From a virus, in the IMG/VR virus record IMGVR_UViG_3300042879_006196, positions 186,001-250,000 of that record: a DNA stretch of 64,000 nt; one strand, 5' to 3'. The translations under genes and the position numbers were made by a program. Shown here in pieces: positions 48,169-57,189 of this stretch. Positions within the stretch are counted from its first letter, which is position 1; each line of letters opens with the position of its first letter. The notes below the pieces were generated by a model, which saw only the letters and a program-made list of their open reading frames with translations, searched no databases and was not told the origin of the DNA.

Positions 48169-49217
48169 ATTCCTACATAAGCATGAACTTCAAAGGTTAC
48201 TTTCATATCACCCTCTGAAAAACTATTATTAGTCTGAGTTATTACAGCCTTATTGATTGCAAATGGTGCAGGAATTACTGTTTGTAACACTGAGTTTGCA
48301 GTGAAATAAATGTTAAAATTATCTTGGACATATCTCAGTACACCAGTGGGCTGCAAAGTAACATTTCCTCTTTGTATTAATTCGCTTGTGCTTGCTGTCG
48401 GGATGTCGTTATATTTCCAGTTTATTATGCTTCCTGTTTCATTGTCTATTGAAATAGACGCAGTTCCACTAGCTGTAATTTCAATTCCACCAACAGATAA
48501 GAATGGAAATTGCCAACCTGAATAAGAAGCAATATCTGCATCACTTGTTGGATTCCAAATTCCTCCATGAAGCCCGTCGTAAGGCACTGAGTTAAAGGGC
48601 GGATAATAAGGGTAAACACCTAAGAAATTTTTTTGTGAAGTTTTTATATCTATTGTTATTGTGCATTTTTCAACAAAATATGCAAAACCGCCAAAATCAA
48701 CACAAAAATCATAATTAGAAGCATCTCTAGAAGCATAATTCAAACCAGTTTCTTCAATGAAACTTTGAGCTGTTGCTCCGTAATTAATTTTGTAAACATT
48801 AGTTGCATTATTGGGGTCTCCATCTGACAACAGAGTAAAATCCACGCTTGAACCATCAACACCAATATTTATAACAATTTTAGATAGTAAAGGCAGAAAA
48901 TTATTTGGTAAATTATTTGTATATTGAAAAGCAACTAAATCATTCAATAACTTTAATGCATCACTCATTGTTTGCCCTTGTTCTGGAACTAAAATAGGCG
49001 CGTTTAAAGTAATATTTTCTGTTACTTGTTTTATATCCAAAACTCTAGTTAAAGGCGTTCCTTGCATATAAAATTTAGCATTAGTAGGCATTGAATTATT
49101 ATCGTTTAATGTTTTAATAATATATGGATACTTACCAGTATTATCTTGACCGCCATTAGGTGATGTCCTAACTGTGACAAACTTATATACACCATAAAAG
49201 TTATTATTGAGCGGCAT
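48165..49217 (-). CDS. Tail-tube-like structural protein, 350 aa
   Basis: Last gene of the minus-strand group. It shares layout with the next upstream gene: an N-terminal segment (KFYMQGTPLTRVLDIKQVTE), a middle with YFVEKCTITIDIKTSQKNF, and a second beta domain with ISIDNETGSIINWKY and LIQRGNVTLQPTG. Such doubled beta domains are typical of phage tail-tube proteins, and the neighbouring 313 aa protein looks alike. A tube, tail-terminator or sheath-associated role is possible. No enzyme motif and no membrane segment. The function is inferred from pattern and context. Confidence 0.4.
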   Translation of the reverse strand: MPLNNNFYGVYKFVTVRTSPNGGQDNTGKYPYIIKTLNDNNSMPTNAKFYMQGTPLTRVLDIKQVTENITLNAPILVPEQGQTMSDALKLLNDLVAFQYTNNLPNNFLPLLSKIVINIGVDGSSVDFTLLSDGDPNNATNVYKINYGATAQSFIEETGLNYASRDASNYDFCVDFGGFAYFVEKCTITIDIKTSQKNFLGVYPYYPPFNSVPYDGLHGGIWNPTSDADIASYSGWQFPFLSVGGIEITASGTASISIDNETGSIINWKYNDIPTASTSELIQRGNVTLQPTGVLRYVQDNFNIYFTANSVLQTVIPAPFAINKAVITQTNNSFSEGDMKVTFEVHAYVGI

Positions 49218-49249
49218 AATTATAATTTACAATTAATTGTTGTAAAAGC

Positions 49250-50191
49250 CTATGTAATTGTAAATAGGAAGTTCTCATTCAATGGTGTGGATGGAGACAT
49301 TCTGAAGAATCCTTCGGTAGTTCTTTCAATGATATCTGGAGTTAAATTTTGCACAGAAATTTTTAACAATGAATCAGGAATTAAGAATGATATTGGTCCT
49401 ATTGTGCCAGTTAAATTGAATTCATTAAAAAAACCACCCAAAGAATATCCGAAAATATCAAATGCCGAAGTTATATGCTCTACGATTTTGAAAGATACTC
49501 CCACTGATTTTACGCCAGTAGAAAAAGGTCTGTCATACCTATCTGCTTGCGCACAGTACATCAAGAAAAATTTTTGATCTACTTCTTTTTCTATAGTAAA
49601 TGAGAACTCAATTAAGTTTTCAAGTTGCGAACCATTTCTTTCAAAAAAACAATCGTACCAATCTACATTTCTATATAAGTTTGTGTCATCAGCAGGTATT
49701 GTGAGCGGATTTAAATTTGCAACATCAGTTTGACCCTTGATGCTTATACTTACATTTACTGGTCCATTTTTTTTTGCTGTAATTGTTGTTTTTTCAACAA
49801 CACATGTGTCAAAAACAAGTGAATTCGTACTATATACATAAGGATCACTTTCTGCTGTTAATGCGGCGTTATAAGGTAACAAAAAAGTGGTTAGTGTAAC
49901 CAATGAATTATAATTTTGTCCAGAATTTAATAAGTCAATTATTCCAGACTGTAAAGCGTTAGACTCATTTATTCTCAAAGGAAAAGAAATGTTGCCATCA
50001 ATAATTTTTTTACTTATACTAGCCACTGCTTTGCCAGGTCCACCTTGCATGTATGAGCTATCTAAGCTTATTTTCTGATTCATTTGAACAGAATAATCTT
50101 GTGTTTTGATTGGGTAAGATCCATTTACAATTACAGGTGGTGATAAAACACCTGATAAAATAACTGATCTATCAAAATAGGTGGATGACAT
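49250..50191 (-). CDS. Putative tail tube protein, 313 aa
   Basis: A beta-rich protein with the pattern seen in predicted phage tail-tube proteins: VEKTTITAKKNGPVNVSISI in the first half and ENLIEFSFTIEKEVDQKFFL in the second, two copies of a hydrophobic-strand sandwich. A YMQGGPG segment near residue 47 aligns with FYMQGTP in the 350 aa protein, suggesting the two are related. It begins 20 nt inside the upstream gene, so expression is probably coupled. No catalytic motif. Tail tube is the best guess, not proven. Confidence 0.45.
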   Translation of the reverse strand: MSSTYFDRSVILSGVLSPPVIVNGSYPIKTQDYSVQMNQKISLDSSYMQGGPGKAVASISKKIIDGNISFPLRINESNALQSGIIDLLNSGQNYNSLVTLTTFLLPYNAALTAESDPYVYSTNSLVFDTCVVEKTTITAKKNGPVNVSISIKGQTDVANLNPLTIPADDTNLYRNVDWYDCFFERNGSQLENLIEFSFTIEKEVDQKFFLMYCAQADRYDRPFSTGVKSVGVSFKIVEHITSAFDIFGYSLGGFFNEFNLTGTIGPISFLIPDSLLKISVQNLTPDIIERTTEGFFRMSPSTPLNENFLFTIT

Positions 50192-50738
50192 CGTTTATCA
50201 AATTCTGAATCTTATCAGCATACTTAAAATCACCATTATTATCAGCTATGTTAGCTATTCTTACCCAATTTTTAACATAAGCTGTGGCTGGTTTATTATT
50301 CATTTTTGCAAGCATAGCAAATCCACTTCTGATTGCTGTCTCTAATGATTGAGGATCAGTGATTTCTTCAATGCTTACACCTTCTGGTAATCTTTCCCAT
50401 TTAGTTTTTCGGGTCCTGTTATACTCTTCTTGTTGCAAAGTGTCTTGTTCAGTTGGATCACTTGACTCTGGAGAATCTTTTCTTTTTCCTTTTTTCCCTT
50501 CGCTCAATTCATCTTCAGGACCACCATACATTACCCATAAATCGTGTGCTAATTCTTCGGGATTTGTTCCAAAGTTGTTTTGTAAAAATGTTTTAAAATC
50601 AACATCCGCAAGTATTTTCCCCAAAGAATCTAGTGGTGAGTAAATAATTTTAAATGAAGGCGCAGGAGGTGCTTCAGGAGCAGGGGCTCCACCCATTGGC
50701 ATTACACCAAGATCCTGAGATAATTTTATATTTTTCAT
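50172..50738 (-). CDS. Unknown protein with Pro/Ala-rich start, 188 aa
   Basis: Not recognised. The N-terminus is rich in Pro/Ala/Gly (GGAPAPEAPPAP); the middle is charged and probably disordered (SEGKKGKRKDSPESSDPTEQ); the C-terminal 70 residues look helical and end in DFKYADKIQNLINDVIHLF. A similar ADKL helix occurs in the 183 aa protein at 59211. The ATG overlaps the stop of the preceding gene by 4 nt. The position between structural genes suggests an assembly factor or chaperone for the tail; this is inference. Confidence 0.45.
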   Translation of the reverse strand: MKNIKLSQDLGVMPMGGAPAPEAPPAPSFKIIYSPLDSLGKILADVDFKTFLQNNFGTNPEELAHDLWVMYGGPEDELSEGKKGKRKDSPESSDPTEQDTLQQEEYNRTRKTKWERLPEGVSIEEITDPQSLETAIRSGFAMLAKMNNKPATAYVKNWVRIANIADNNGDFKYADKIQNLINDVIHLF

Positions 50739-51145
50739 TTCACATTAAAATCTGATCTGTGTTGTGGATTTCCTTCTGCTCTCATAACATCGGTGGGATG
50801 ATAAAATGGATAGGTGTCAGAAAAAACATCTCCATCAAATTTTTTTTCTGTCATTTTGTTTAAAAAATCACCAATCTCATCTGTATTTCTAATCTCAAAA
50901 GGCTTTTGTTCACCTTCGCTTTCTGAAAAATCTTGAAATATTTTTGGCAAAGTTGCTTGAGATTCTCTATACATTCCTTTACTTAAATCATTAATTTTTG
51001 ATAAAACTAAAGAAGTAACATTTCCTGCAAGTCTAGTATTAGAAATTTCGTTTTTTACATCTGCAACAATCAAAGATTTTTCTCTGAGTGAGAGATTATT
51101 TAGTGTAACAGATTCAACAATATCTAAAATTTGGTTTTCATGCAT
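50735..51145 (-). CDS. Unknown protein, 136 aa
   Basis: Not recognised. Mainly helical in its first 90 residues (VTLNNLSLREKSLIVADVKN), then a charged, probably flexible tail ending PQHRSDFNVK. No Cys, no membrane segment. It overlaps the next gene by 4 nt (ATGA) and follows the 387 aa structural gene by 24 nt, so it is part of the same operon. Candidate small virion or assembly protein. Confidence 0.45.
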   Translation of the reverse strand: MHENQILDIVESVTLNNLSLREKSLIVADVKNEISNTRLAGNVTSLVLSKINDLSKGMYRESQATLPKIFQDFSESEGEQKPFEIRNTDEIGDFLNKMTEKKFDGDVFSDTYPFYHPTDVMRAEGNPQHRSDFNVK

Positions 51146-51169
51146 ATTTAATTTTTAGTAAAATTGCAT

Positions 51170-52333
51170 TTAATAACCTTCTTTTATTTGATAACTTACA
51201 TTAACATTATATAGGATTGAGTTAGGAAACCAATTAGACACACCAATACCTAAAATAAATGTATCAGATTTTTTAGATGAATCTGAGATTGTGTTTAATT
51301 GAAGAATTAAACTTGAATTATCATAATTATCTTTGAAGAGAGGTGTGTATTTAGTTGGGTCGTTTTGAATTGGGTTTGTAAACTTTGTCAATTTTAACGC
51401 CTTTGTAAATGAATCACTTGTATACCCATATTCAAAAGGCACATAGTAAACGGCTGTGTTATACGTAAGTGAGTTTGAATTATCTAAATTTATTTTTATA
51501 TTAAACGTTTGTCCTGGAAAATTATTTACAATGTTTCCTCTTGATAATATTACGCTGTTTGTGATTGCTTGAATCACATACACCCCAGAATATGTATCGT
51601 CGTAATTAACATTGTTTATTAATATTGTTTTGCCTTTTGATGGGATAATTCCATTAAAACTACTTATAGAAATATTTGTGCCATTGAATCCAGATGCATT
51701 GATAGTAAAATAATAATCAATATCATTAAAAAAAACATTGTTTGGTAATTCATACCATCTAAAATTATTTGGAATCGTCGCTCCTATTGATTGTGGCACT
51801 GCCAAAAAGTATTTTGAATGCGTGTTATCTTCAAAACTTACGTATACAAAATTTTGCACTCCAGATGATGGTAGTGTGTAATTTAAGCTAGTTCCAAAGT
51901 AACTTGTCGTTAGCCCAGTTGGAAATGTTGAAGTTTTTGTATAGATATTGCCAGGATCATTAAAATTTTTAATATATTTGTCTCCAGCAATAAACGTGTC
52001 AGCATATATAGTTTGACCAGCACCTAGCTCATAGCTTTTTATTTTACAAAGCTCAACAATTGTTGGTTTGCTCAAGTTTGCAGATAAACCCTTAAAATTA
52101 TATTCATTCAGATCAAAATTTGAAAAAGAAAAATTATTGCTAGATGAGTTGCTTATTAAATTACCATATTTTTCAAAACTAACACCAATGGTTTTGGCTG
52201 TAAAATTTACAGTGGTAAAATACATTGGGTCAGAGGTGCTTATTCCTTCACGTTGCGTAGAATAAAAAATTAAATTATCATCTTGATAAGATGAGTTTGT
52301 GTTTGCATTTTTAAGAAGAATTCCATACGACAT
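51170..52333 (-). CDS. Beta-rich structural protein, 387 aa
   Basis: A beta-rich protein with a fibre-type module KTILINNVNYDDTYSGVYVIQ near residues 231-252, similar to the module found in the giant fibre proteins at 14559 and 31034 and in the next upstream gene. No signal peptide, no catalytic motif. Its ATG directly follows the TAA of the 425 aa gene with no gap. The pair probably forms a structural unit of the tail or baseplate. Exact role unknown. Confidence 0.45.
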   Translation of the reverse strand: MSYGILLKNANTNSSYQDDNLIFYSTQREGISTSDPMYFTTVNFTAKTIGVSFEKYGNLISNSSSNNFSFSNFDLNEYNFKGLSANLSKPTIVELCKIKSYELGAGQTIYADTFIAGDKYIKNFNDPGNIYTKTSTFPTGLTTSYFGTSLNYTLPSSGVQNFVYVSFEDNTHSKYFLAVPQSIGATIPNNFRWYELPNNVFFNDIDYYFTINASGFNGTNISISSFNGIIPSKGKTILINNVNYDDTYSGVYVIQAITNSVILSRGNIVNNFPGQTFNIKINLDNSNSLTYNTAVYYVPFEYGYTSDSFTKALKLTKFTNPIQNDPTKYTPLFKDNYDNSSLILQLNTISDSSKKSDTFILGIGVSNWFPNSILYNVNVSYQIKEGY

Positions 52334-53611
52334 TTATTGTATCACCGCTTGATCTTGCACTGCAAGCATGTTAGTATTATATGAAAGACTCAAAGATAAC
52401 CCCTCTACTACATTTTCAGTCCACGTAGGAGGTTTTATTGCCATACTGAAAATATCTGAATTTCTCAAATAATTATTGTTAACTAATCTGGTATAAATGG
52501 TTACGCCAAGAACAGTATCTGAAGCCGCTCCTACTTGTCTAGCCCACAAAGATGGTGTATTTGTTACTGAGCTAATGTTCAACGTTAAAAAATTAAAAAA
52601 TACAGACGAATATAAATAATTTGATGACGTTACTGTTGCAGGGTTAACATACCAAATGACGTTTGATGATAAAGTTGTTAAATCATATCCCACTTCAAAG
52701 AATTGATGTATAAAAACATAATCTGGATATATTGGCTGTATATAAACAAAGCCATTAACAATTTTAGTGATCAAATATAGTCCTGATGTTTTCCCCCCTA
52801 AAGATCCTGCGCCATCTGTTAAGACGTTTACTGCTACTACTTGATTTAGCTCTAAACTAACACTCGAAAATAAACTTGCATTTAATTTATTTTCAGAAAG
52901 TTCACTACTTAGTGTGATGCCATAATCTGCAGAGGTTAGTTTTAAATTTGCAGTTTGAGACACCCAAAAATATCCACTTGTGTTATACAATCCGTAAAAT
53001 GAATCCCCGTATTGGTCACTGACTTTAACTCTTGTAAAAATATATGATTGGTTTTGAGTTAACAATGAATTTACGCTTGCTGTGTCGCTTGAATCATCAT
53101 ATACTGTTAAATTTATACCAGTTATAGTTGTAACTCTGTATATTTTATTTTCTGAGTTAGTGGTTTGATTTTTTAGCAAAATTAAATCATTTAAATTTAA
53201 TGTGTTTGACAATACAGAAGTATAACTGGCAATTTGATAATAGTTACTGCCTATTGCAGTAAGTGTTACGTTCGTACTTTTATCTGTAGCTGAAACCAAA
53301 GGAAAAAAACATACTGTTGGGCTATTATAATTTAAAAACCTATAATCAAAGCCTCTGTCAAACCCATTCAAAGAATAATATGTGGAATTTCTGATAGAAG
53401 AAACATTTTTGTCATCAAATGACATCGAAAGTTCTAATGCATTTTGATTAGTTATAGTGAACAGAAATTGTTTATTCTGAAGATTCATGTATGTGTTATT
53501 ATCGCCATTATCAGAAATAGATAATAGCGATAATTTCGGCTCAATGACCGCATTATTTGCCACTTGATATAATCTCACATCTTGTGGCAAAGGTATATCG
53601 TTGTAGTTCAT
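52334..53611 (-). CDS. Beta-rich structural protein with fibre-type module, 425 aa
   Basis: Contains LNDLILLKNQTTNSENKIYR, the same QTxxxxNG-Y-type module seen in the giant fibre proteins on the other strand, followed by YGLYNTSGYFWVSQ. The rest is beta-rich, without a known enzyme domain. Its ATG overlaps the stop of the PIN-PhoH gene by 4 nt (ATGA). It is probably a virion protein; an exact place in the tail cannot be given. Confidence 0.45.
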   Translation of the reverse strand: MNYNDIPLPQDVRLYQVANNAVIEPKLSLLSISDNGDNNTYMNLQNKQFLFTITNQNALELSMSFDDKNVSSIRNSTYYSLNGFDRGFDYRFLNYNSPTVCFFPLVSATDKSTNVTLTAIGSNYYQIASYTSVLSNTLNLNDLILLKNQTTNSENKIYRVTTITGINLTVYDDSSDTASVNSLLTQNQSYIFTRVKVSDQYGDSFYGLYNTSGYFWVSQTANLKLTSADYGITLSSELSENKLNASLFSSVSLELNQVVAVNVLTDGAGSLGGKTSGLYLITKIVNGFVYIQPIYPDYVFIHQFFEVGYDLTTLSSNVIWYVNPATVTSSNYLYSSVFFNFLTLNISSVTNTPSLWARQVGAASDTVLGVTIYTRLVNNNYLRNSDIFSMAIKPPTWTENVVEGLSLSLSYNTNMLAVQDQAVIQ

Positions 53612-54966
53612 TTTCTTAATTTAAAAATGCTTGAAGCTGCAGCTGACAAAATAGATCTTTCCACTTTGTTCATTGTAATTGCTGCGGCAACTTCATGAGT
53701 TTTACTACCATTGATTGCATGAGCTAATCCACAAGAATTTTTATCAAGATACGGATTTTCTATTTGTGACATATCTCCTAATAATATAACTTTAGAATTT
53801 TTCCCACATCTTTCAACAACCATTCTTGCTTCTTTAGGGCTTACATTTTCTGCTTCATCTAAGATGATAAAACTATTTGGAATAGATCTTCCTTGAATAA
53901 AAGCCATTGCCTCCACTTCTATGATTCCTTCTTCAACCATATCTTCAAAGCTATTTCCTCCAAATTTTCCATCATACCCTTTAAAAGCTGTTAACTGTAC
54001 AATGTTGTCTTTGATTGGACCCAGCCAAGCACTTACTTTTTCTAATTTAGAACCTGGCAAAAATCCAATTTCTTTGCCACCTACGGCAACCATTGGTTTC
54101 ATAACAATTATTCTATCATATTGTCCAAGATTTACTTTTTCTAGCCCCACTGCAATAGCCATTAAAGTTTTTCCGCTACCTGCTGGTCCACTTAAGCACA
54201 CAAGAGGTATATTATCATTTGCCAACGCCTCAAGAGCAAATCTTTGCTCCATGTTCTTTGCAGTAATTCCCATGTAAGATTCTTTTTTCTTTTTGTCATC
54301 CATGAACTTAATTTCTCTTTCGTAAAACCAAGCTAACACAGACTGATTTCCAAATCTAAAACAAATAAATTCATTAGGATTTAAATTTTCTAATTGATCT
54401 TGGCAGACTAAATTTGAAATTTTGCATTCTTCTCTTTTTGACAAATATTCCCAATCTGACAATTCATTTATAGAAACAATTCTATAACCCTCAAAAAAGT
54501 TTTTCTCTGATAACAAATCACTTTTGTAATTTTCAGCAACGCAACCCCAAGATATCGCCCTTACTCTTAATCCAGTGTCTTTGGAAACCACTACTACTTT
54601 TCTTTTTGGATTTGCGGCTTTTAATGAAATTGCCGAGTCAATAATTGCATTATCAGAGTTCACTCTAGTAATAGATGGTTTTTCATTTCTCATTAAAGGT
54701 GCTTCATTGTTATAAATAAAAAGTTTGCCACCTTTTTCATTTATCACCACTCCTTTAGTCATTTGTTGAATATCATATTGATCTAAATTTCTAAAAACTT
54801 CTCTAGCCGCCCATCCTGCGGTTTCTTTTCTTGTTTTAATTTCATCTAAATCATCAATGCAAGCCAGAGGAATGTAAATATCATTTTCTTCAAATTTGTA
54901 AATACAATCTGGATCGTGCAATAATACGCATGTGTCAATTACGAAGATGTGTTTGGGTTTTGCCAT
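53608..54966 (-). CDS. PIN-PhoH fusion (PhoH2-type) ATPase/RNase, 452 aa
   Basis: The N-terminal PIN nuclease domain (about 1-145) has Asp11 in FVIDTCVLLHDP, acidic residues at 38-42 (DDLDE), Asp110 and Asp130. The C-terminal PhoH ATPase domain (about 240-450) has Walker A GPAGSGKT (260-267), KPMVAVGGKEIGFLPG and Walker B FIILDEAE, with GDMSQIENPYLD after it. PhoH2 proteins couple RNA unwinding to RNA cleavage; phages often carry PhoH family genes. Start is ATG 54966 with a Shine-Dalgarno AGAAGG at 54975-54980. Likely acts on RNA in the cytoplasm during infection. Confidence 0.88.
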   Translation of the reverse strand: MAKPKHIFVIDTCVLLHDPDCIYKFEENDIYIPLACIDDLDEIKTRKETAGWAAREVFRNLDQYDIQQMTKGVVINEKGGKLFIYNNEAPLMRNEKPSITRVNSDNAIIDSAISLKAANPKRKVVVVSKDTGLRVRAISWGCVAENYKSDLLSEKNFFEGYRIVSINELSDWEYLSKREECKISNLVCQDQLENLNPNEFICFRFGNQSVLAWFYEREIKFMDDKKKKESYMGITAKNMEQRFALEALANDNIPLVCLSGPAGSGKTLMAIAVGLEKVNLGQYDRIIVMKPMVAVGGKEIGFLPGSKLEKVSAWLGPIKDNIVQLTAFKGYDGKFGGNSFEDMVEEGIIEVEAMAFIQGRSIPNSFIILDEAENVSPKEARMVVERCGKNSKVILLGDMSQIENPYLDKNSCGLAHAINGSKTHEVAAAITMNKVERSILSAAASSIFKLRK

Positions 54967-54974
54967 ATTTTTTA

Positions 54975-54980
54975 CCTTCT
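54975..54980 (-). promoter_or_regulatory. Shine-Dalgarno AGAAGG before PIN-PhoH
   Basis: On the minus strand AGAAGG lies 8 nt before the ATG at 54966. It supports that start and shows that Shine-Dalgarno signals are used by some genes here. AAATTATAAC precedes it. Confidence 0.55.
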
Positions 54981-55013
54981 GTTATAATTTGAGAAATGAG
55001 TGCTAACCCTCCT

Positions 55014-55859
55014 TTAAAGTTTATCAAGGAAATCAGCTGCATTTTCATCGAATTTTGTTGAAAATAACTTTAAATTTTGCAAGTATTCCAATACTTTTCT
55101 GTCTTTATCGATAGCTTCATTAACTTTTTTTGTTTTTAAAACATTATTATTTTTTGAGACAAAAGTATCATTCAATATAGACTGTATATCACTTTTGATG
55201 TTTTCTTTGTTCTCAAAGTACTTAGAAATGTCAGACGCTCTTGAAGATTCGATTAATATTTTATCATTAAATGTAAGCATAATTGAATTATCATAAGCTA
55301 CATTGGTGGTTGCCAAAGTCTTTGAAGGAACAAATAAACACACTAAAACAGAAAGTGAATCATCAGAGTACAGGTTGTGTGAAAGCTCTGCGAGTTCTTC
55401 TGACAAATTTATAACGTTCAAACATAATTCTAAGTTTGTGTCAAGTATTTTGAAGATCCATTCATAAACATCTTCTGAAGTTGTTGGTTTGTATAAGGGC
55501 TTTAAGTTCAAATCCGTTTTCCAGTCAGAAATTAAATCAAAAAGTTGGTTTCCTAGTTTAGAAGCTAGAGAATTTTTATCAAACCAATTAAAATTATTAT
55601 CATTAATACCTAAAGAGACATTGGTTTCTTTTGAGTTATCTTCAATCAGTTTTTGTTTGCTTTTCATTAAAAACTTAAAGTCTTCATCTTTTCCGCCATA
55701 GTCTGGATGATATTTACGAGCTAATTTTCTGAAGTTTGCTTCCACCAACTTACACAATTCTTGTTTATTTACATTGTCATTTTTAATTGGAATGTCATTT
55801 TTTTCTATCTCCAAAAAATCTAAATATAGTTGATTATCAATGTAAAATTTTTCAATCAT
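55014..55859 (-). CDS. Second J-domain protein, 281 aa
   Basis: A J-domain lies at residues about 10-72, with HPD at 51-53 (RKLARKYHPDYGG) and the helix FLMKSKQKLIE. It lacks the Gly/Phe region and zinc domain of DnaJ. The remaining 200 residues are helical and unrecognised (WIFKILDTNLELCLNVINLS and a Lys-rich end). Class-C-type J-proteins direct Hsp70 to special substrates or sites; here it would recruit DnaK to something specific. Its ATG overlaps the upstream stop by 8 nt (ATGATTGA). In the minus-strand group with structural genes. Confidence 0.75.
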   Translation of the reverse strand: MIEKFYIDNQLYLDFLEIEKNDIPIKNDNVNKQELCKLVEANFRKLARKYHPDYGGKDEDFKFLMKSKQKLIEDNSKETNVSLGINDNNFNWFDKNSLASKLGNQLFDLISDWKTDLNLKPLYKPTTSEDVYEWIFKILDTNLELCLNVINLSEELAELSHNLYSDDSLSVLVCLFVPSKTLATTNVAYDNSIMLTFNDKILIESSRASDISKYFENKENIKSDIQSILNDTFVSKNNNVLKTKKVNEAIDKDRKVLEYLQNLKLFSTKFDENAADFLDKL

Positions 55860-56430
55860 CTATAAATTGTACAGTTAAGCTTGAAAAATCTATAGTTAAT
55901 TTAGTTTCATTCAAATCGAAGTAATTGAATTTATTTTTAATTAAGGTTTTTGACATTTTTTCAGCAAGATGAGGGTTTTTAAAATTCTTGAAAGATAATG
56001 ATCTCAATTTTTTGTTGTCTAATTTATCTTCATTTTTTGTTAAAAGTAAATATTTAAAAAGATTGTTTTCAAAATCTCTAAAATCATTTTTAAATGAAAT
56101 CATTTCATTCAAAGAGAATTGATCATACAAATTGAATATAAATTCTTCAATTTTAATTTTTTTCTTTAAACCCAAGCATTGAAGCTGTATTTTTGAAAAA
56201 AAATCAATAGGTTCGCCATAAATTTGATGAAGAATTTCATTTTCAATCAGAAAAACACGAACTGGTTTATTTTTGATAAATTCAACCACCAATAAATCGC
56301 CCGATTTTACTTCATTTATAATCAAAGATAAAGGAGGTAAATTATTTGTAAATATAGTTTCTATCACTGTTGAAAAAGGATAGCTAATTTTCTTATAAGT
56401 TTTATTAATCAAACATTTGAATTCATGCAC
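55852..56430 (-). CDS. Unknown helical protein, 192 aa
   Basis: Not recognised. The start codon is GTG (MHEFKCLINKTYKK), inside an 8-nt overlap with the previous gene (GTGCATGA). The sequence is Lys/Phe/Leu-rich and mostly helical (FFSKIQLQCLGLKKKIKIEE). No membrane segment or metal motif. Member of the minus-strand operon upstream of the J-protein and PhoH; possible baseplate-hub or assembly role is only a guess from size and position. Confidence 0.4.
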   Translation of the reverse strand: MHEFKCLINKTYKKISYPFSTVIETIFTNNLPPLSLIINEVKSGDLLVVEFIKNKPVRVFLIENEILHQIYGEPIDFFSKIQLQCLGLKKKIKIEEFIFNLYDQFSLNEMISFKNDFRDFENNLFKYLLLTKNEDKLDNKKLRSLSFKNFKNPHLAEKMSKTLIKNKFNYFDLNETKLTIDFSSLTVQFIDD

Positions 56431-56959
56431 TGATAATATTATTCACTATGTTATCGTCATATTCATTCAAGTACGAACTAGATTTACTCCATTTATACTT
56501 CCAAACTTGATTTAATTTATGACAAATTACTTTTGTTGTAATACATGACATATCATCTAAATGTGCAGCATTTGATTTCAAGAAATTTTTTCTTTCAATG
56601 CTCCTCAGATTTAAGTTGAAAAGTTTTTTGAACTTGTTTGGAAGATAATCAAAAAAGTCATCATTTTTATCAAAACACAATCTGCACAAATCAAACACAA
56701 TCTCATATTCTATGTCTTCTAAAAAAGAATCTAAAAAATTTTCTTCAATTATTTCAAAGTATTTTTTATCCATTTCAACAAAATGAAATTCATCCTTTGT
56801 TAAAAAATTTTTCACTTTAGACAATTTCAATCTAGTGTTTTTTTTAATAATAAATCTGGGTATACCAAAAAGATTTTTTTGTTTTGCTACACATGAAGCA
56901 ATGAAATTTTCTGCTTCATGTTCATTCAATTCCTCTAAAATAACATTTAATTTATTCAA
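56423..56959 (-). CDS. Unknown protein, 178 aa (TTG start)
   Basis: Not recognised. Begins at TTG 56959 within a 4-nt overlap (TTGA); the next Met is over 60 codons in, so TTG is the sensible start. Rich in Lys, Phe and Glu. FVEMDKKYFEIIEENFLDSF is a helical segment and FDLCRLCFDKNDDFFDY carries a Cys-x2-Cys pair. It is linked to neighbouring small genes by short overlaps. No function can be given. Confidence 0.4.
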   Translation of the reverse strand: MNKLNVILEELNEHEAENFIASCVAKQKNLFGIPRFIIKKNTRLKLSKVKNFLTKDEFHFVEMDKKYFEIIEENFLDSFLEDIEYEIVFDLCRLCFDKNDDFFDYLPNKFKKLFNLNLRSIERKNFLKSNAAHLDDMSCITTKVICHKLNQVWKYKWSKSSSYLNEYDDNIVNNIISA

Positions 56960-57189
56960 TTTATTTTTAATTCATCCACTGCTTGTTGAACGAATGGTGT
57001 TACCAAGCCATAATCGTCGTGAATTCGCACATGATTTAGCCTTCCGTGTTTTTCTTTTAAAATTTCTATCACTCTGTTGATAAAAAAAGTTAACTGTCTT
57101 GCCGAAGGAAACTCTTCTTTTATTGAAAGGTATTTCCTTTGGATAAGTTTTGATGCTATATATCTTATCAACTTTTCTTCAAAATTCAT
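56956..57189 (-). CDS. Small basic unknown protein, 77 aa
   Basis: Not recognised. Starts at ATG 57189 (MNFEEKLIRYIASK), overlapping the stop of the upstream gene by 4 nt (ATGA); a TTG further upstream would give 83 residues but is less likely. Basic and helical, RKYLSIKEEFPSARQLTFFI and then ILKEKHGRLNHVRIHDDYG. It could bind nucleic acid, but no known fold is visible. Confidence 0.4.
   Translation of the reverse strand: MNFEEKLIRYIASKLIQRKYLSIKEEFPSARQLTFFINRVIEILKEKHGRLNHVRIHDDYGLVTPFVQQAVDELKIN

Noticed and set aside
53921-54277. 118-codon plus-strand open frame opposite PIN-PhoH
   Set aside because: Antisense shadow of the conserved ATPase domain, without start signals.
54998-55006. 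GAGTGCTAA upstream of PIN-PhoH, like half of a CIRCE heat-shock operator
   Set aside because: The partner half TTAGCACTC is not present 9 nt away; a single half site is not enough.
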